This document shows, piece by piece, positions 8,431 to 17,616 of a stretch of DNA of 64,000 nt. A program made the position numbers and the translations under genes. The stretch comes from Salinarchaeum laminariae (lineage in GTDB: Archaea; Halobacteriota; Halobacteria; Halobacteriales; Salinarchaeaceae). How positions within the stretch are numbered: the first letter of the stretch is position 1; each line of letters starts with the position of its first letter. The notes under the pieces were generated by a model. It did no database searches. It was not told the origin of the DNA and saw only the letters and a list, made by a program, of their open reading frames with translations. The stretch spans positions 1,116,001 to 1,180,000 of the forward strand of contig NZ_CP096270.1 of assembly GCF_023204835.1 (NCBI RefSeq), in the 5' to 3' direction.

Positions 8431-9336
8431 GTGACAGCTACTGGGGTAACATGCCATCTAATCGAGCCCCCTGCTATCGGCTTTGGCAGCCTTAGCGGCG
8501 CGTGGGAAGCAGTTTCAATATTGACGATGGTGACCATATTCGGCGTACTCGCGCCTGACACGGATGGTTCAATCGATGCGGTGCGTCGGGCCCCAGCCGA
8601 AGTCAATGCTGAACGGGATCGGCTGCTCGAAGAGTACGAGGCTTTCACGGAATTCGCGGATCGAGTGGAAGATCTCTCTATCTCGACCCGATCCGATGGC
8701 GGTCGTTCAAGGGAGGCATTCCTGCTGGCTAGCAAGCAGCCTGCGGGGCAGCTTCAGTCAGTTCGCGATGCGTACCGTGACACCGTGATGGCAGTTGACC
8801 ATTTCGATACTGATTACGACGAGTCGCTGGAAGCCCATCTGACCGCCGAGCTAAGCCCAGAGATCGCGTCATCAGTTATTGACGGCACTCACTTGACAGC
8901 CACACTACGACGTTCCATCGTCGCAGGCGCACGGAATGCAGTCCGTGATAGGCACGTGGTGATTGAGCGGCTTGCCGATGAGCGCACCGATCTCCAGGCG
9001 GCGGCTGACCAGCTCGCTGCGATCGCCAAGCGATTTGAACGAACAGACGGAGATGAACTCACCGAGCGAACCTTCCCCGACATTCAGACACGGTGGCAGC
9101 GATTGCATGAGCACCAGGAGGAGTGTGAAGCGTTGCTGGCTCGGCGCCAACAACAGGTCAGCGAGCTGTCGTCAGTTGGTATCTCCAACGGTCGGTCACC
9201 GGTCGCGGTCAGCACCTACCTGTTTGACGACCTCGACGTCGATTTTCCTGTGCTCGACGCCGGCACGAAACTCTTAGAACAGATTGATGCCGAACAACGC
9301 CGTACCGTCGAAGCGTTGACCGAACGTCGTCGCTGA
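8431..9336 (+). CDS. DUF7260-family protein
   Basis: This 301-residue, helix-rich, charged protein shows the haloarchaeal DUF7260 pattern. An ERDRLLEEYEAFTEFADRV helix is followed by QSVRDAYRDTVMAVDHFDTDY, then long alternating helices ending in two ERLADERTDLQAAADQLAAI-type coiled segments. The biochemical role of the family is not known. An alternative ATG at 8527 would remove the first 32 residues, which hold a short hydrophobic stretch. The gene begins about 80 bases after the IS5 relic and shows no obvious operon partner. Confidence 0.65.
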   Translation: MTATGVTCHLIEPPAIGFGSLSGAWEAVSILTMVTIFGVLAPDTDGSIDAVRRAPAEVNAERDRLLEEYEAFTEFADRVEDLSISTRSDGGRSREAFLLASKQPAGQLQSVRDAYRDTVMAVDHFDTDYDESLEAHLTAELSPEIASSVIDGTHLTATLRRSIVAGARNAVRDRHVVIERLADERTDLQAAADQLAAIAKRFERTDGDELTERTFPDIQTRWQRLHEHQEECEALLARRQQQVSELSSVGISNGRSPVAVSTYLFDDLDVDFPVLDAGTKLLEQIDAEQRRTVEALTERRR

Positions 9337-9432
9337 GCCGTCCGACTCCTCTCGATGACCTGACCTGGATCTCGGTCAGGGCACAACCTGGAAGTTCCCC
9401 CTAGCAGTCAGTTTGTGGGGAATCTACGGTCG

Positions 9433-10614
9433 TCACTGAACAATCAGGAGCACCGACACAAGCGCGTAACTGCAGAGTCCCGAGAGACTCAGTGAAGTTA
9501 CCCAGGCAACCGACGTGTTTCGGATCTTCGAGATGCTCACTGGAGCGCTCTCCGCTGCGTAGCCGCTGCCGATGATCGCGCTGACGATGATCTCGTTGAA
9601 AGAGACGGGAGCTCCCAGGAACACCGCTGTTTGCGCGATGAGAAAGGACGGGACGAGCGCTGCGATCGATCGCTTCGGTCCGAGCGCCGAATAGTCCTGT
9701 GAGAGCGCCTTAATCATCCGTGGTGCGCCCGTCCACGAACCGGCCAACAGGCCGAGCCCGCCGATCGCTAAGACCGCGGTCATTGGGATCGACCACTCCT
9801 CGAGGAGCGGTAACAGCGGTCCAACCGCGAGGCCAACCTGGGTTGCTCCGGCCGAGAAGGCAACGAGACAGCCGAGCGCGAGCAGGAAATGGCGCTCCGT
9901 GTTCACGGAGGACCGTTCATGTCGACGCCACAGAACCGCTCCGACGATGCCGGCAAAGAGGAGCGTGATCACCGTTCGAGAAATTCCAACGATGGCGGGG
10001 AGGAGAGAGTTGAACGTCGCCGAGATGGAGCGGCTCTGTCCCGATGGCCCAAGTATCGTAAATGGCATATTGACGACGACTGCGGTAATGAGAACTCCGA
10101 GGACGCCGATCGTGTACCCGGTTGGCACTCGATCGTCCGCCAGTACACGAGCCATTCCGTACGCAACGCCGCTCCCCACGAACGGGATGACAAGCCAGAG
10201 CGCGACTGTCTGCTGGTAAGTACCCCACGCAGGAACACCGCCCAAAGCGACCCCGACACCGGTAACGGCCCCAGTAACCGTAAAGGCCGTCGCGATGGGG
10301 TAGCCAGTGAAGATTCCGACAGTGACGAGCAGCGCCGCAGTAAACAGTCCAATGACCACGGTCATCGGTGAAAGCGTCGCCCCCTGTATCAGTCCGCTTC
10401 CGACGGTCCTGGAGACGTTTGCCCCCTGTAGTATCGCTCCAGCGAGTCCGAGTAGCCCCACGACAAACCCGGCACGCATGATGGAAATGGCGTTGGCCCC
10501 GACTGCCGGTGCAAACGGTGTCGAACCTGACGACCCGGCACCGATCGTCCACGCCATGAAGAGGCTTCCGACAAATGCGACGAGCAGCATCGCTACTGCC
10601 GACAATGCGACCAT
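9433..10614 (-). CDS. PiT-family inorganic anion (phosphate or sulfate) permease
   Basis: This very hydrophobic protein of about 393 residues has roughly ten membrane segments and the two inverted PiT signatures. The N-terminal copy reads PFAPAVGANAISIMRAGFVV then GANVSRTVGSGLI; the C-terminal copy reads APVSFNEIIVSAIIGSGYA. PiT proteins move phosphate, and some family members move sulfate, in symport with cations across the cell membrane. The ATG at 10614 starts directly before the first membrane segment. A GTG at 10659 with a TATA-like CCATATCG about 25 bases upstream would add 15 residues and cannot be excluded. Given five sulfatases nearby, sulfate as the substrate deserves consideration, but this is inference. 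Confidence 0.75.
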   Translation of the reverse strand: MVALSAVAMLLVAFVGSLFMAWTIGAGSSGSTPFAPAVGANAISIMRAGFVVGLLGLAGAILQGANVSRTVGSGLIQGATLSPMTVVIGLFTAALLVTVGIFTGYPIATAFTVTGAVTGVGVALGGVPAWGTYQQTVALWLVIPFVGSGVAYGMARVLADDRVPTGYTIGVLGVLITAVVVNMPFTILGPSGQSRSISATFNSLLPAIVGISRTVITLLFAGIVGAVLWRRHERSSVNTERHFLLALGCLVAFSAGATQVGLAVGPLLPLLEEWSIPMTAVLAIGGLGLLAGSWTGAPRMIKALSQDYSALGPKRSIAALVPSFLIAQTAVFLGAPVSFNEIIVSAIIGSGYAAESAPVSISKIRNTSVAWVTSLSLSGLCSYALVSVLLIVQ

Positions 10615-10659
10615 ATGAGCGTGGCAATGACGGAGTGACAAAAAGGAATTGCGCTTCAC

Positions 10660-11706
10660 GAAGTGGCTACGACAGGGTTGCGATATGGGAAAGCGGGATC
10701 GTGACCATTCTAGCTCTCCCTACTCGGTTGCGACGTCGTGGATGCGAACCATGTCCGCAGGTCATTCGTCATCGGTGGTCGCAGATGCCGGACCGGAGCG
10801 ATCGTCGGGTTGATCTGCATGCTCCGGATCGGACCACGCCGAGTCCCCACGTCCGAGAATCAGCACAGCAACCTGGATCGTCTTCGGTGTTGCCTACTCC
10901 AATGAGCCCGCGGGAAACATTCCGGTGGCGTCGATGATTACGATCGAGTATCGCCGCAGCCGGTCACAGAGACCACAACCACGAGAAGAATCACGGGAGC
11001 TCCGACGTCGACTCGCCTCGTGAACGATGAAACGAGGATTCAACTCACCCTCCGTAGAGGACTTTATCCAGCCAGTGTCTCTACACACCGATGAAGAACA
11101 GGACCGGGAGGGAAGGAAGAAGCGTGGGTATCCCAGCGAGCGCAAACATTTGTCTCAGACCGCATCAACCGATCGAGGAACGACCGCCAGCTGACGAGGT
11201 CCTAAACTAAACAGTGCCACTAAACACGACCCGTGTCATCCGGTGATATACCATCTTCATCTACTGATAATGGACATAATATGAGAGATGGTGAAAAGCT
11301 GTTAACCGCGAATACGTGCGAACGCTCCTTCCATGACAAGCATAGGTATGTAATGGGGATTTCCTTCAGCGCACTATCGCTATTTCCGGCTGGACAGTTT
11401 TGTTCAGAATGAGTTGTCCACTCGTATCCGCACCTCAAAATACTCCTGAGTGTTACTTCACGATGGCACAATAGCATACGTAGTGGTCAATGGATAATAT
11501 GAGCAAATATACTGGGCCATCAGTTGGCATGTCCTAATATACATATTAAAATACAGAACTAGTATTCACCTTTGCGCTCCAATTCTGAAATATGCGTCTG
11601 TCGCGGGAGGGTGAACCGCTGCAACACAATCCGAGGAAATTGATATTCAGTATCATTGTAGGCTTGCCGTGAGATATTGGGGGCGGCTGTACTAATAGAG
11701 AATAAT
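10660..11706 (-). other. gene-poor stretch with possible gene remnants
   Basis: No convincing gene is seen in about 1 kb. On the minus strand between about 10770 and 11010, pieces such as APVILLVVVVSVTGCG, DATGMFPAGS and TIQVAVLILG in different frames look like the end of a decayed membrane protein. The piece TIQVAVLILG is followed by an acidic tail. From 11145 to 11706 the sequence is A+T-richer and holds nothing recognisable. Confidence 0.3.
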
Positions 11707-12474
11707 TTAGGTATAGGTGATGTTGAGTTCGATGACATTGGCGACGCTCTGAAGTTTCTTAGGGAGTTCCTCGCGGAATCGCTTCTCTTGGAACCTGCTC
11801 GTCGGTCCCGAGACACTGATTGCGCCCTCGATGTTATCGTTGTTATTGATTACCGGTACGGCTACGCAGCGTAGTCCCTTGACCCGAGCTTCATCGTCGA
11901 GTGCAAACCCGTTCTCGCGGACGCGTTCGAGCTTCTGAAATAGTTCGTCTCGTTCCGTGATCGTGTTCTCCGTGGACGACGGCATCCCGTGTCGATCGAT
12001 AATCTCGTTCACACGGTCACGCGGAAGGTAGGCGAGGATCGCTTGTCCAAGGGCAGTGTTGTGGAGATGGACCTGCTGTCCAATGTACGAATCAGTCTTG
12101 ACCGCGTCCTCTCCGTGAGAGCGGTGGAGATAGATGCCCTTCCCGTGTTCCTCGATAAGGAGATTTGCTAACTCATCGGTCTCCTCGGCCAGCTCAGTGA
12201 CCTCCTCCTTAGCGATGTCGTAGATCCGTCGTTTATGTCGTGCGTGTCCACCCAGATCGAGCAGCCGAACGCCGACGCGGTAGGTATTCTTGTCCTTGAC
12301 GACGTATCCGTCCTTTTCAAGCGTGCTGAGGTAGTTGTGCAGGCTGCTCTTTGACAGGTCGAATTCTTCGGTTAGCTCCGTGACGGTGGCCTCGTTCTTT
12401 TCCTTGAGTTTTTCGAGGATTTGAAACGTCGTTCGGGCGGTCTTGACCATATTCGGCGATTGTGCATCGACCAT
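11707..12474 (-). CDS. IclR-family transcriptional regulator
   Basis: A 255-residue protein with the full IclR layout. An N-terminal winged helix covers residues about 10-70 (ATVTELTEEFDLSKSSLHNY as recognition region, then a KDGYVVKDKNTYRVG wing). A C-terminal effector domain (about 80-250) includes GQQVHLHNTALGQAILAYLP and VKGLRCVAVPVINNND. IclR proteins bind small carboxylates or sugar acids and control adjacent catabolic genes; haloarchaeal sugar pathways are commonly run by such regulators. It is the only sugar-type regulator visible in the window and lies immediately left of the importer and catabolic genes, so it is the candidate regulator of the cluster (inference). A TATA box sits 26 bases upstream of the ATG, so the transcript is leaderless. 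Confidence 0.9.
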   Translation of the reverse strand: MVDAQSPNMVKTARTTFQILEKLKEKNEATVTELTEEFDLSKSSLHNYLSTLEKDGYVVKDKNTYRVGVRLLDLGGHARHKRRIYDIAKEEVTELAEETDELANLLIEEHGKGIYLHRSHGEDAVKTDSYIGQQVHLHNTALGQAILAYLPRDRVNEIIDRHGMPSSTENTITERDELFQKLERVRENGFALDDEARVKGLRCVAVPVINNNDNIEGAISVSGPTSRFQEKRFREELPKKLQSVANVIELNITYT

Positions 12475-12496
12475 ATGTGTCCATATACGTTCTATT

Positions 12497-12504
12497 CATA
12501 TAAA
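12497..12504 (-). promoter_or_regulatory. TATA box of the IclR gene
   Basis: TTTATATG on the minus strand is centred 26 bases before the ATG at 12474, the spacing expected for a leaderless haloarchaeal transcript. Confidence 0.6.
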
Positions 12505-12505
12505 C

Positions 12506-12518
12506 TTGCATCATGCAA
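12506..12518. promoter_or_regulatory. palindrome abutting the IclR TATA box (possible operator)
   Basis: TTGCATCATGCAA is a perfect inverted repeat of five bases around a three-base centre. It occupies the BRE/upstream position of the IclR promoter. A protein bound here would touch the TFB site, so it could be an autoregulatory site. No second copy was found by eye before the catabolic genes. Confidence 0.35.
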
Positions 12519-12612
12519 TAGTGAATCATATTCGTTATTGCTTGGCTGGCCCCGTTCACTCTTCGCGTACCCCACCGACGGAATTATCATCTCCGGTGAG
12601 ACCTGTATAGAT

Positions 12613-12885
12613 ATGAGTAAAGATACCGATGACCCATCAACATTTGCCGGGGAGGCCCGTTCACTCCTCAAGCGATCGCTGCCAATTCTTCGGTATGCAT
12701 TCGCCGTCGAGTGCGGGCTCCTCGCACTGTCGATACTCTTGATTCTGGTGCTGGACCGTGGCCACGCCTCGTATTATGTCGTCCTCATCAATATCGTCAT
12801 TCTCCTGTTGGTACTGCTCCCGACCGGTATCATCCTCTATTTCACCGACCCACCTGAGGAGAATAAAGGAGATGGGACATCTTAG
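12613..12885 (+). CDS. small two-helix membrane protein
   Basis: A 90-residue protein starting at the ATG at 12613; the frame is open further upstream but overlaps the IclR promoter. A charged N-terminus is followed by two hydrophobic helices, about residues 27-47 (YAFAVECGLLALSILLILVL) and 52-76. It ends in an acidic tail. It is divergent from the IclR gene. No family was recognised; such small membrane proteins are sometimes transporter accessories, but nothing here proves it. Confidence 0.5.
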   Translation: MSKDTDDPSTFAGEARSLLKRSLPILRYAFAVECGLLALSILLILVLDRGHASYYVVLINIVILLLVLLPTGIILYFTDPPEENKGDGTS

Positions 12886-13737
12886 CTGGAGCCACCGTAC
12901 ACGATTCCCCCATGATTGGACTCGGAACGGGGCAAAATTGGCCCCGACAGCTGCGTTATCAGCGTCAAACTCCCTTTCGAATCCAGATGCCGTCACGTCG
13001 ATACTGCACAGTATTACAGCAACGGGAGGAGGTGGAGTCGTTATCACCGCAGTCGGATCTGACACTTTGACGAGTTCTGGACTGGGGACAAAGATCTATG
13101 CAGGGACGTCCGGACTTACCTGAGGCGACGCCGCAGAATGACTGGACAGCATTAATCGACTCGGCCTTAATCAGGTTACCAGCACTACGTACACTGGCCC
13201 CCGTACTACGATTCCGAGAAGACCACGTCAGCATTAGACGAACTCGCCGATTGAGGGTAGGTCCGTCCGTCGGCCGTCACTCCTCACCACTGAACTGCTC
13301 GACAACGCTAGTAGCTTCGAGAATTCGCACTTATTCCCGTATGCTCGGACGCACGGTAAAATTGTCCATTGAGCGCTCGCACGCGGAATGTACTTTCTCA
13401 GTCCCGGTATCTGTAGGTTGCCGACGAAAGGCGCCGGTGGCGAGACACTGGATAACATTGTATGGCTCCTTTCGAAGACGCTGTCCGTTTCGTCGCCCAA
13501 AGATCGTGTGGGAACTACAACTGCGATAACCATAGAGCTACAGACGTGAGAAGTGAGGTTGAGGAAGTCGAACGAACCGACGATGTCGACCGGCACCAGC
13601 GGATCCGTTGAGTGCGATGGTACGTGGTGGTGGCATACTGTTGGCGCCCGATTCTGTTTTCCTTCCACTCTCGATTCAGGAGAGGATTACACAGTCTTCC
13701 CTGCACAACTCGGAAATTGTTGCCTGTTCTGCAAACC
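12886..13737. other. gene-poor 850-base stretch
   Basis: No gene could be supported. Short protein-like pieces occur near 13195-13250 (ending in a DELAD-stop) and near 13330-13500, but without starts or family features. The strip ends with the promoter of the binding-protein gene. Confidence 0.3.
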
Positions 13738-13744
13738 ATATATA
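13738..13744 (+). promoter_or_regulatory. TATA box of the binding-protein gene
   Basis: ATATATA centred 26 bases before the ATG at 13767 supports a leaderless start there, rather than the longer open frame beginning at 13608. Confidence 0.55.
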
Positions 13745-13766
13745 TGTCGCCAACAATCTCCACGCT

Positions 13767-15554
13767 ATGGGTTCTCCCACTAGCAGCGATAAGATACCGC
13801 GCCGAGAAATGATGAAGGTTGTCGGTGGTGGACTGGCTACTGCCGGAATTGCCAGTCTGGCCGGTTGTAGCGAGAGTGCCGGCGGGTCGTCATCGGCATT
13901 CATCTTCTCAAACAACCAGGATCTGGCCGCGACAACTGCGAACCATTACTCGGCAACACGCAGCGAAAACAAGAAAATCCCGGCTCTGATGTACGAGTCG
14001 TACCTGAATAACAACTCCCGAAGCGGCGAAACCACGTACAATCTCATCGAGGAATTCTCCGTGGACGGGTCGACGCTGACATTCAGCATTCAGGACGACC
14101 GTACGTGGCACAACGGCGATCCGGTAACTGCCGAGGACGTCGTGACTCATTTCAGGCTTGCAGTCGCCACGGGTAATGATCCCAATCTGGGGATTACTGA
14201 CGCTCAATTTTCAGGGATCAGCCAGGTCGACGAACACACGGTCGAGGTCGAACTGAATGGTGAGTACAACGAGCAACTCATCAGGACCAGGATCTTCGGC
14301 GCCGGATCCAATACGGCCCGCGGCGCGTGCCTCTGGACGAAGACAAGTGAATTCGGTGAGTATGCTGATACCTGGGCCAATGCTTCCAGCGAATCCGAGC
14401 GGGAATCGGTGGTAACTGAACTGACCGAGCTGACGATCGACCACCAGGATATCATCGGGAACGGTCTCTACCAGATTGACGAGACGTCCGGGACCGAGTT
14501 CACTTTCTCGCTCTACGAGGACCATCCCGAGGCCGGCGATGTCGATATCGACGAAATCCGTATGCCGGTGATCATGCCGAGCGCCTTCATCCCCGCAGCC
14601 CGAAGCGGTGAACATGACACCGTGAGACACTTCTCCCCGACAGCTGACGTGGCCGAATCCCCACCGTCGGGCTGGAACACGGAAACGGTGCCAGGGGGTA
14701 GTCGTGGTGGACCCGCGCTCATCCCTAACCATCAACACGAAATCTACGGGATGCGTGAGGTCAAGCAGGCTTTCGCACACATCATCCAGAGTCCGGAAGT
14801 CGTCGCAACGATCGGCGAGCACATCGCGACGCCGGTTCCCCCCACGAACACGTTCTCACAAACGTTCATGGACGAATACATGGGCGATCCCATCGAGGGG
14901 AACGTCAACGTGTACGACTCCACGGACGAGGCCGCCTCGCTGCTCGAATCTGCTGGGTTTACCCAAGACGGCGGCACGTGGTACCAGCCAAATGGGAATC
15001 AATTCTCGCCCACGATCAGTACCTGGAGTACGGGACCGTACGCCCCTGCGGCACGGACGGTTGCTGGCAATCTCAGCAGCTTCGGTATCGAAACCGACGT
15101 CCTGGTCGAAGAAAATAGTACATTCTTCACAAACTACCCCGAAGGATCCTATGATCTCGCTATGGAGCACTGGGGGGCTGGCACCTCGCACCCGTACTTC
15201 GGGATGACCCGGAACTTCACCGGCTTCGGCGGCGGGAGCATGCAGTTCCCCGAAGAAGTGTCGGTTCCGCCGGTTGGTGACATGGAGGGCGAGGAGGAGA
15301 CGGTGAATGTGGACGAAATGCTCAACTCGGTCCTTCTGGCTTCCGACAACGAGGAGATGATCCAGAGCATGCGTGAGGTCGCCTGGGTCGCGAACGTCAC
15401 CCTCCCCGTAATCCCGGCCGTCGAGACGCAAGCGTTGCTGTTATACAACGAGAGCGACTGGAACTGGCCGGAGAATGGCTCGGACACGTGGGGTTACCAG
15501 AACGTCCGCGTGCCCTGGTTCATTGAGACGGGCGAGCTTTCGAGTTCGAACTGA
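13767..15554 (+). CDS. ABC transporter substrate-binding lipoprotein (SBP_bac_5 type)
   Basis: A 595-residue extracellular receptor of the dipeptide/oligopeptide class. The N-terminus has a twin-arginine motif (RREMMKVVGGGLATAG) followed by a lipobox LAGC near residue 33, so the protein should be Tat-exported and anchored by lipid to the outside of the membrane. The body shows family features such as FSVDGSTLTFSIQDDRTWHN followed by DPVTAEDVVTHFRLAV. Members of this class also bind oligosaccharides, notably in polysaccharide-degrading archaea and thermophiles. The fused permease and the two ATPases follow within 7 kb, with a sulfatase gene inserted between. A sulfated oligosaccharide ligand is inferred from that context. 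Confidence 0.9.
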   Translation: MGSPTSSDKIPRREMMKVVGGGLATAGIASLAGCSESAGGSSSAFIFSNNQDLAATTANHYSATRSENKKIPALMYESYLNNNSRSGETTYNLIEEFSVDGSTLTFSIQDDRTWHNGDPVTAEDVVTHFRLAVATGNDPNLGITDAQFSGISQVDEHTVEVELNGEYNEQLIRTRIFGAGSNTARGACLWTKTSEFGEYADTWANASSESERESVVTELTELTIDHQDIIGNGLYQIDETSGTEFTFSLYEDHPEAGDVDIDEIRMPVIMPSAFIPAARSGEHDTVRHFSPTADVAESPPSGWNTETVPGGSRGGPALIPNHQHEIYGMREVKQAFAHIIQSPEVVATIGEHIATPVPPTNTFSQTFMDEYMGDPIEGNVNVYDSTDEAASLLESAGFTQDGGTWYQPNGNQFSPTISTWSTGPYAPAARTVAGNLSSFGIETDVLVEENSTFFTNYPEGSYDLAMEHWGAGTSHPYFGMTRNFTGFGGGSMQFPEEVSVPPVGDMEGEEETVNVDEMLNSVLLASDNEEMIQSMREVAWVANVTLPVIPAVETQALLLYNESDWNWPENGSDTWGYQNVRVPWFIETGELSSSN

Positions 15555-15816
15555 CGGCATCGTCTCGTTTCGGGTGGTTTTCGTCGCTATCTTCCGGCGC
15601 CACTGTCCGCGTGCTGTCGAACGATCGGCGGTATCCCCAGCCCAGAAAGGGCCGCGTCACCTCCGCTGGCCATCGCTGTCCGTGCAGCGACGCTACGAAC
15701 ACTTCGTCGCCGGGGAGAATCAATTCGTCGACGCGTCCTCTCCCGTGTCTGGTTGAGTAGTCAGGAACTCCGGTCGGAGACGCTGCTGACGAACTCACAC
15801 TTCAGATGAGAAAAAT

Positions 15817-15825
15817 GTAATAATA
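15817..15825 (+). promoter_or_regulatory. TATA box of the first sulfatase gene
   Basis: GTAATAATA centred 26 bases before the ATG at 15847. The sulfatase, though inside the transporter cluster, therefore appears to have its own leaderless promoter. Confidence 0.5.
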
Positions 15826-15846
15826 GAGTGCCGGCAACGACGACGT

Positions 15847-17265
15847 ATGCCAGACGAGACAGAACAACCAAACCTGCTCTTTCTCCTCCCCGACCAGCAT
15901 CGGCCCGATTGGGTAGGGGCGAATCCCGACGTACCAGTCCGGACGCCGAACGTCGACCAACTGATCGACCGTGGCGTTCAGTTTACAAACGCAGTCTGTC
16001 CCGCTCCAGTGTGTGCGCCGTCTCGCGGGTGTCTTGCCACTGGAATGCGGTACACTCGCGCTCCCGTCCAGAACAACGCCGACGACCTGCCAGCGTCGGC
16101 AACGACGTACCCCCAGCGACTCCGGAACGAGAGCGGCTACCACGTTATGGGGTGTGGGAAATTCGACCTTCACAAAGGGTCGTTCTCGTGGGGTGTCGAT
16201 GGATCGGGCCGGCTGGAGGAGTGGGGATTTTCCGACGGTGTGGACAATGCGGGCAAGTGGGACGGGATCCTGTCATTAGCGTGGGGCGATCATCCGAAAC
16301 GCCTCGACCGGGACGACCTGTGGGAACGCGCGTTTCAGGTCGGACTCTCGGGAGAGGGCGAACCTACGGAGCCCTACACCGCATACCTTGAGGAGGAGGG
16401 GTTGCTGATCGACCACGTCAGCGACTACCAGCGCCGAAGTGAGACGAACGGCCACAGCACCTTCCCGACGAAGCTTCCCGAGGAGGCGTACATCGACAAC
16501 TGGATCGCGAGGCGCGGCCTCTCTCTACTTGCCGACAGTCCCGAGGACCGCCCTTGGCATCTCGTAATCAACTTTGCCGGCCCGCACGAGCCCTACGACG
16601 TCACGGAAGCGATGCACGAGTTGTACCGCGATCCGGACGTCGAGTTCCAGGGTCCCGTTGACGACAGCGGAGATGGGGTCAACGACCATCAAGCGGTCCG
16701 TCGCAACTACGCGTCGATGATCGAGAACATCGACGCGTGGGTTGGACGGTATCTCGACGTTCTCGAAGAGCGTGGTGAACTTGACGACACTGTGATCGTG
16801 TTCAGCAGCGACCACGGCGAGATGCTCGGGGACCACGGCCATTGGGGGAAGGGAGATCCGTACCAGCCCTCGGTGGGCGTGCCGCTAGTGATCGCTGGCC
16901 CCGGCGTCGATTCTCGAGCCCCGTGCGAGGAGCCGGTGAGCCTCATCGATCTCCACGATACGTTCCTCGACTTTGCGGGCGCGAAGACGCGGCGGACCGA
17001 TAGCCGATCGCTCCGGCCGCTGTTGTCGGGAACGGACACCGAGCACAGGGAGTACGTCTATTCCGGGCTGGATGACTGGCGAATGATTTTCGACGGTCGG
17101 TACAAGTTCGTAACTCACTGGACGCCGGACGACGACGCCGCGAGTCTCGATGGGGTGGCGTGTGCCCTCTTTGATCTGGTTCAGGATCCAAACGAGACCA
17201 CGAACGTCGCAGAAGATCGTCCCGGCCGAAGCCGCGAACTCAAGACTGCCCTCGAAGAGATATAA
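15847..17265 (+). CDS. type I sulfatase, Cys-type
   Basis: A 472-residue arylsulfatase-fold hydrolase that removes sulfate esters from sugars. The formylglycine signature CAPSR occupies residues 56-60; Cys56 must be oxidised to formylglycine by the enzyme encoded at 61622-62623. Other family landmarks are LPDQHRPDWVGA at the N-terminus (metal site), GCGKFDLH, and VIVFSSDHGEMLGDHG (second metal site). The end resembles LFDLVQDPNETTN, as in other S1 sulfatases. There is no signal peptide, so it should act in the cytoplasm. It lies between the binding-protein and permease genes, which ties sulfate removal to imported oligosaccharides. Confidence 0.92.
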   Translation: MPDETEQPNLLFLLPDQHRPDWVGANPDVPVRTPNVDQLIDRGVQFTNAVCPAPVCAPSRGCLATGMRYTRAPVQNNADDLPASATTYPQRLRNESGYHVMGCGKFDLHKGSFSWGVDGSGRLEEWGFSDGVDNAGKWDGILSLAWGDHPKRLDRDDLWERAFQVGLSGEGEPTEPYTAYLEEEGLLIDHVSDYQRRSETNGHSTFPTKLPEEAYIDNWIARRGLSLLADSPEDRPWHLVINFAGPHEPYDVTEAMHELYRDPDVEFQGPVDDSGDGVNDHQAVRRNYASMIENIDAWVGRYLDVLEERGELDDTVIVFSSDHGEMLGDHGHWGKGDPYQPSVGVPLVIAGPGVDSRAPCEEPVSLIDLHDTFLDFAGAKTRRTDSRSLRPLLSGTDTEHREYVYSGLDDWRMIFDGRYKFVTHWTPDDDAASLDGVACALFDLVQDPNETTNVAEDRPGRSRELKTALEEI

Positions 17266-17586
17266 TCGCACTCGGCGTCGGCGCGGCTTCGTTCGACACT
17301 GGGGGACTGGGCTCGACCCTGGGTCAGGACCGATACTCGTTCGCCTAGTGGACGCGTGGCAGCGACGGGGGGGATCGTCGCCCAGAGGACGCGTCGAAGC
17401 ACCCGCCGATCCGGTGGGACGATGTCGTTCGCGCTGTCTCGAGTCCGTTCTCGCGGCTCGCTCCAGCGACGCATTCACACTGATTCCAGCACCGTGCCTG
17501 GAGGATATTTTCCGTTCGATATCTCAACTCGACGCACACACTCTGTGGTGTGTGGACCCTGGCAACCAGGGGCAATATCCCCAACG

Positions 17587-17594
17587 TTTTTATT
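17587..17594 (+). promoter_or_regulatory. TATA box of the fused permease gene
   Basis: TTTTTATT centred 27 bases before the ATG at 17617. It fixes the start and excludes the long upstream extension of the open frame. Confidence 0.5.
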
Positions 17595-17616
17595 GCCTGC
17601 TTCCCCCGATGTTCCC

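Noticed and set aside
11220..11477. 85-codon minus-strand frame in the gap before the IclR gene
   Set aside because: Not acidic, no start signal, no recognisable motif; left as non-coding.
15475..15756. 93-codon plus-strand frame after the binding-protein gene
   Set aside because: Overlaps the end of the binding-protein gene in another frame; Arg-rich and without features.
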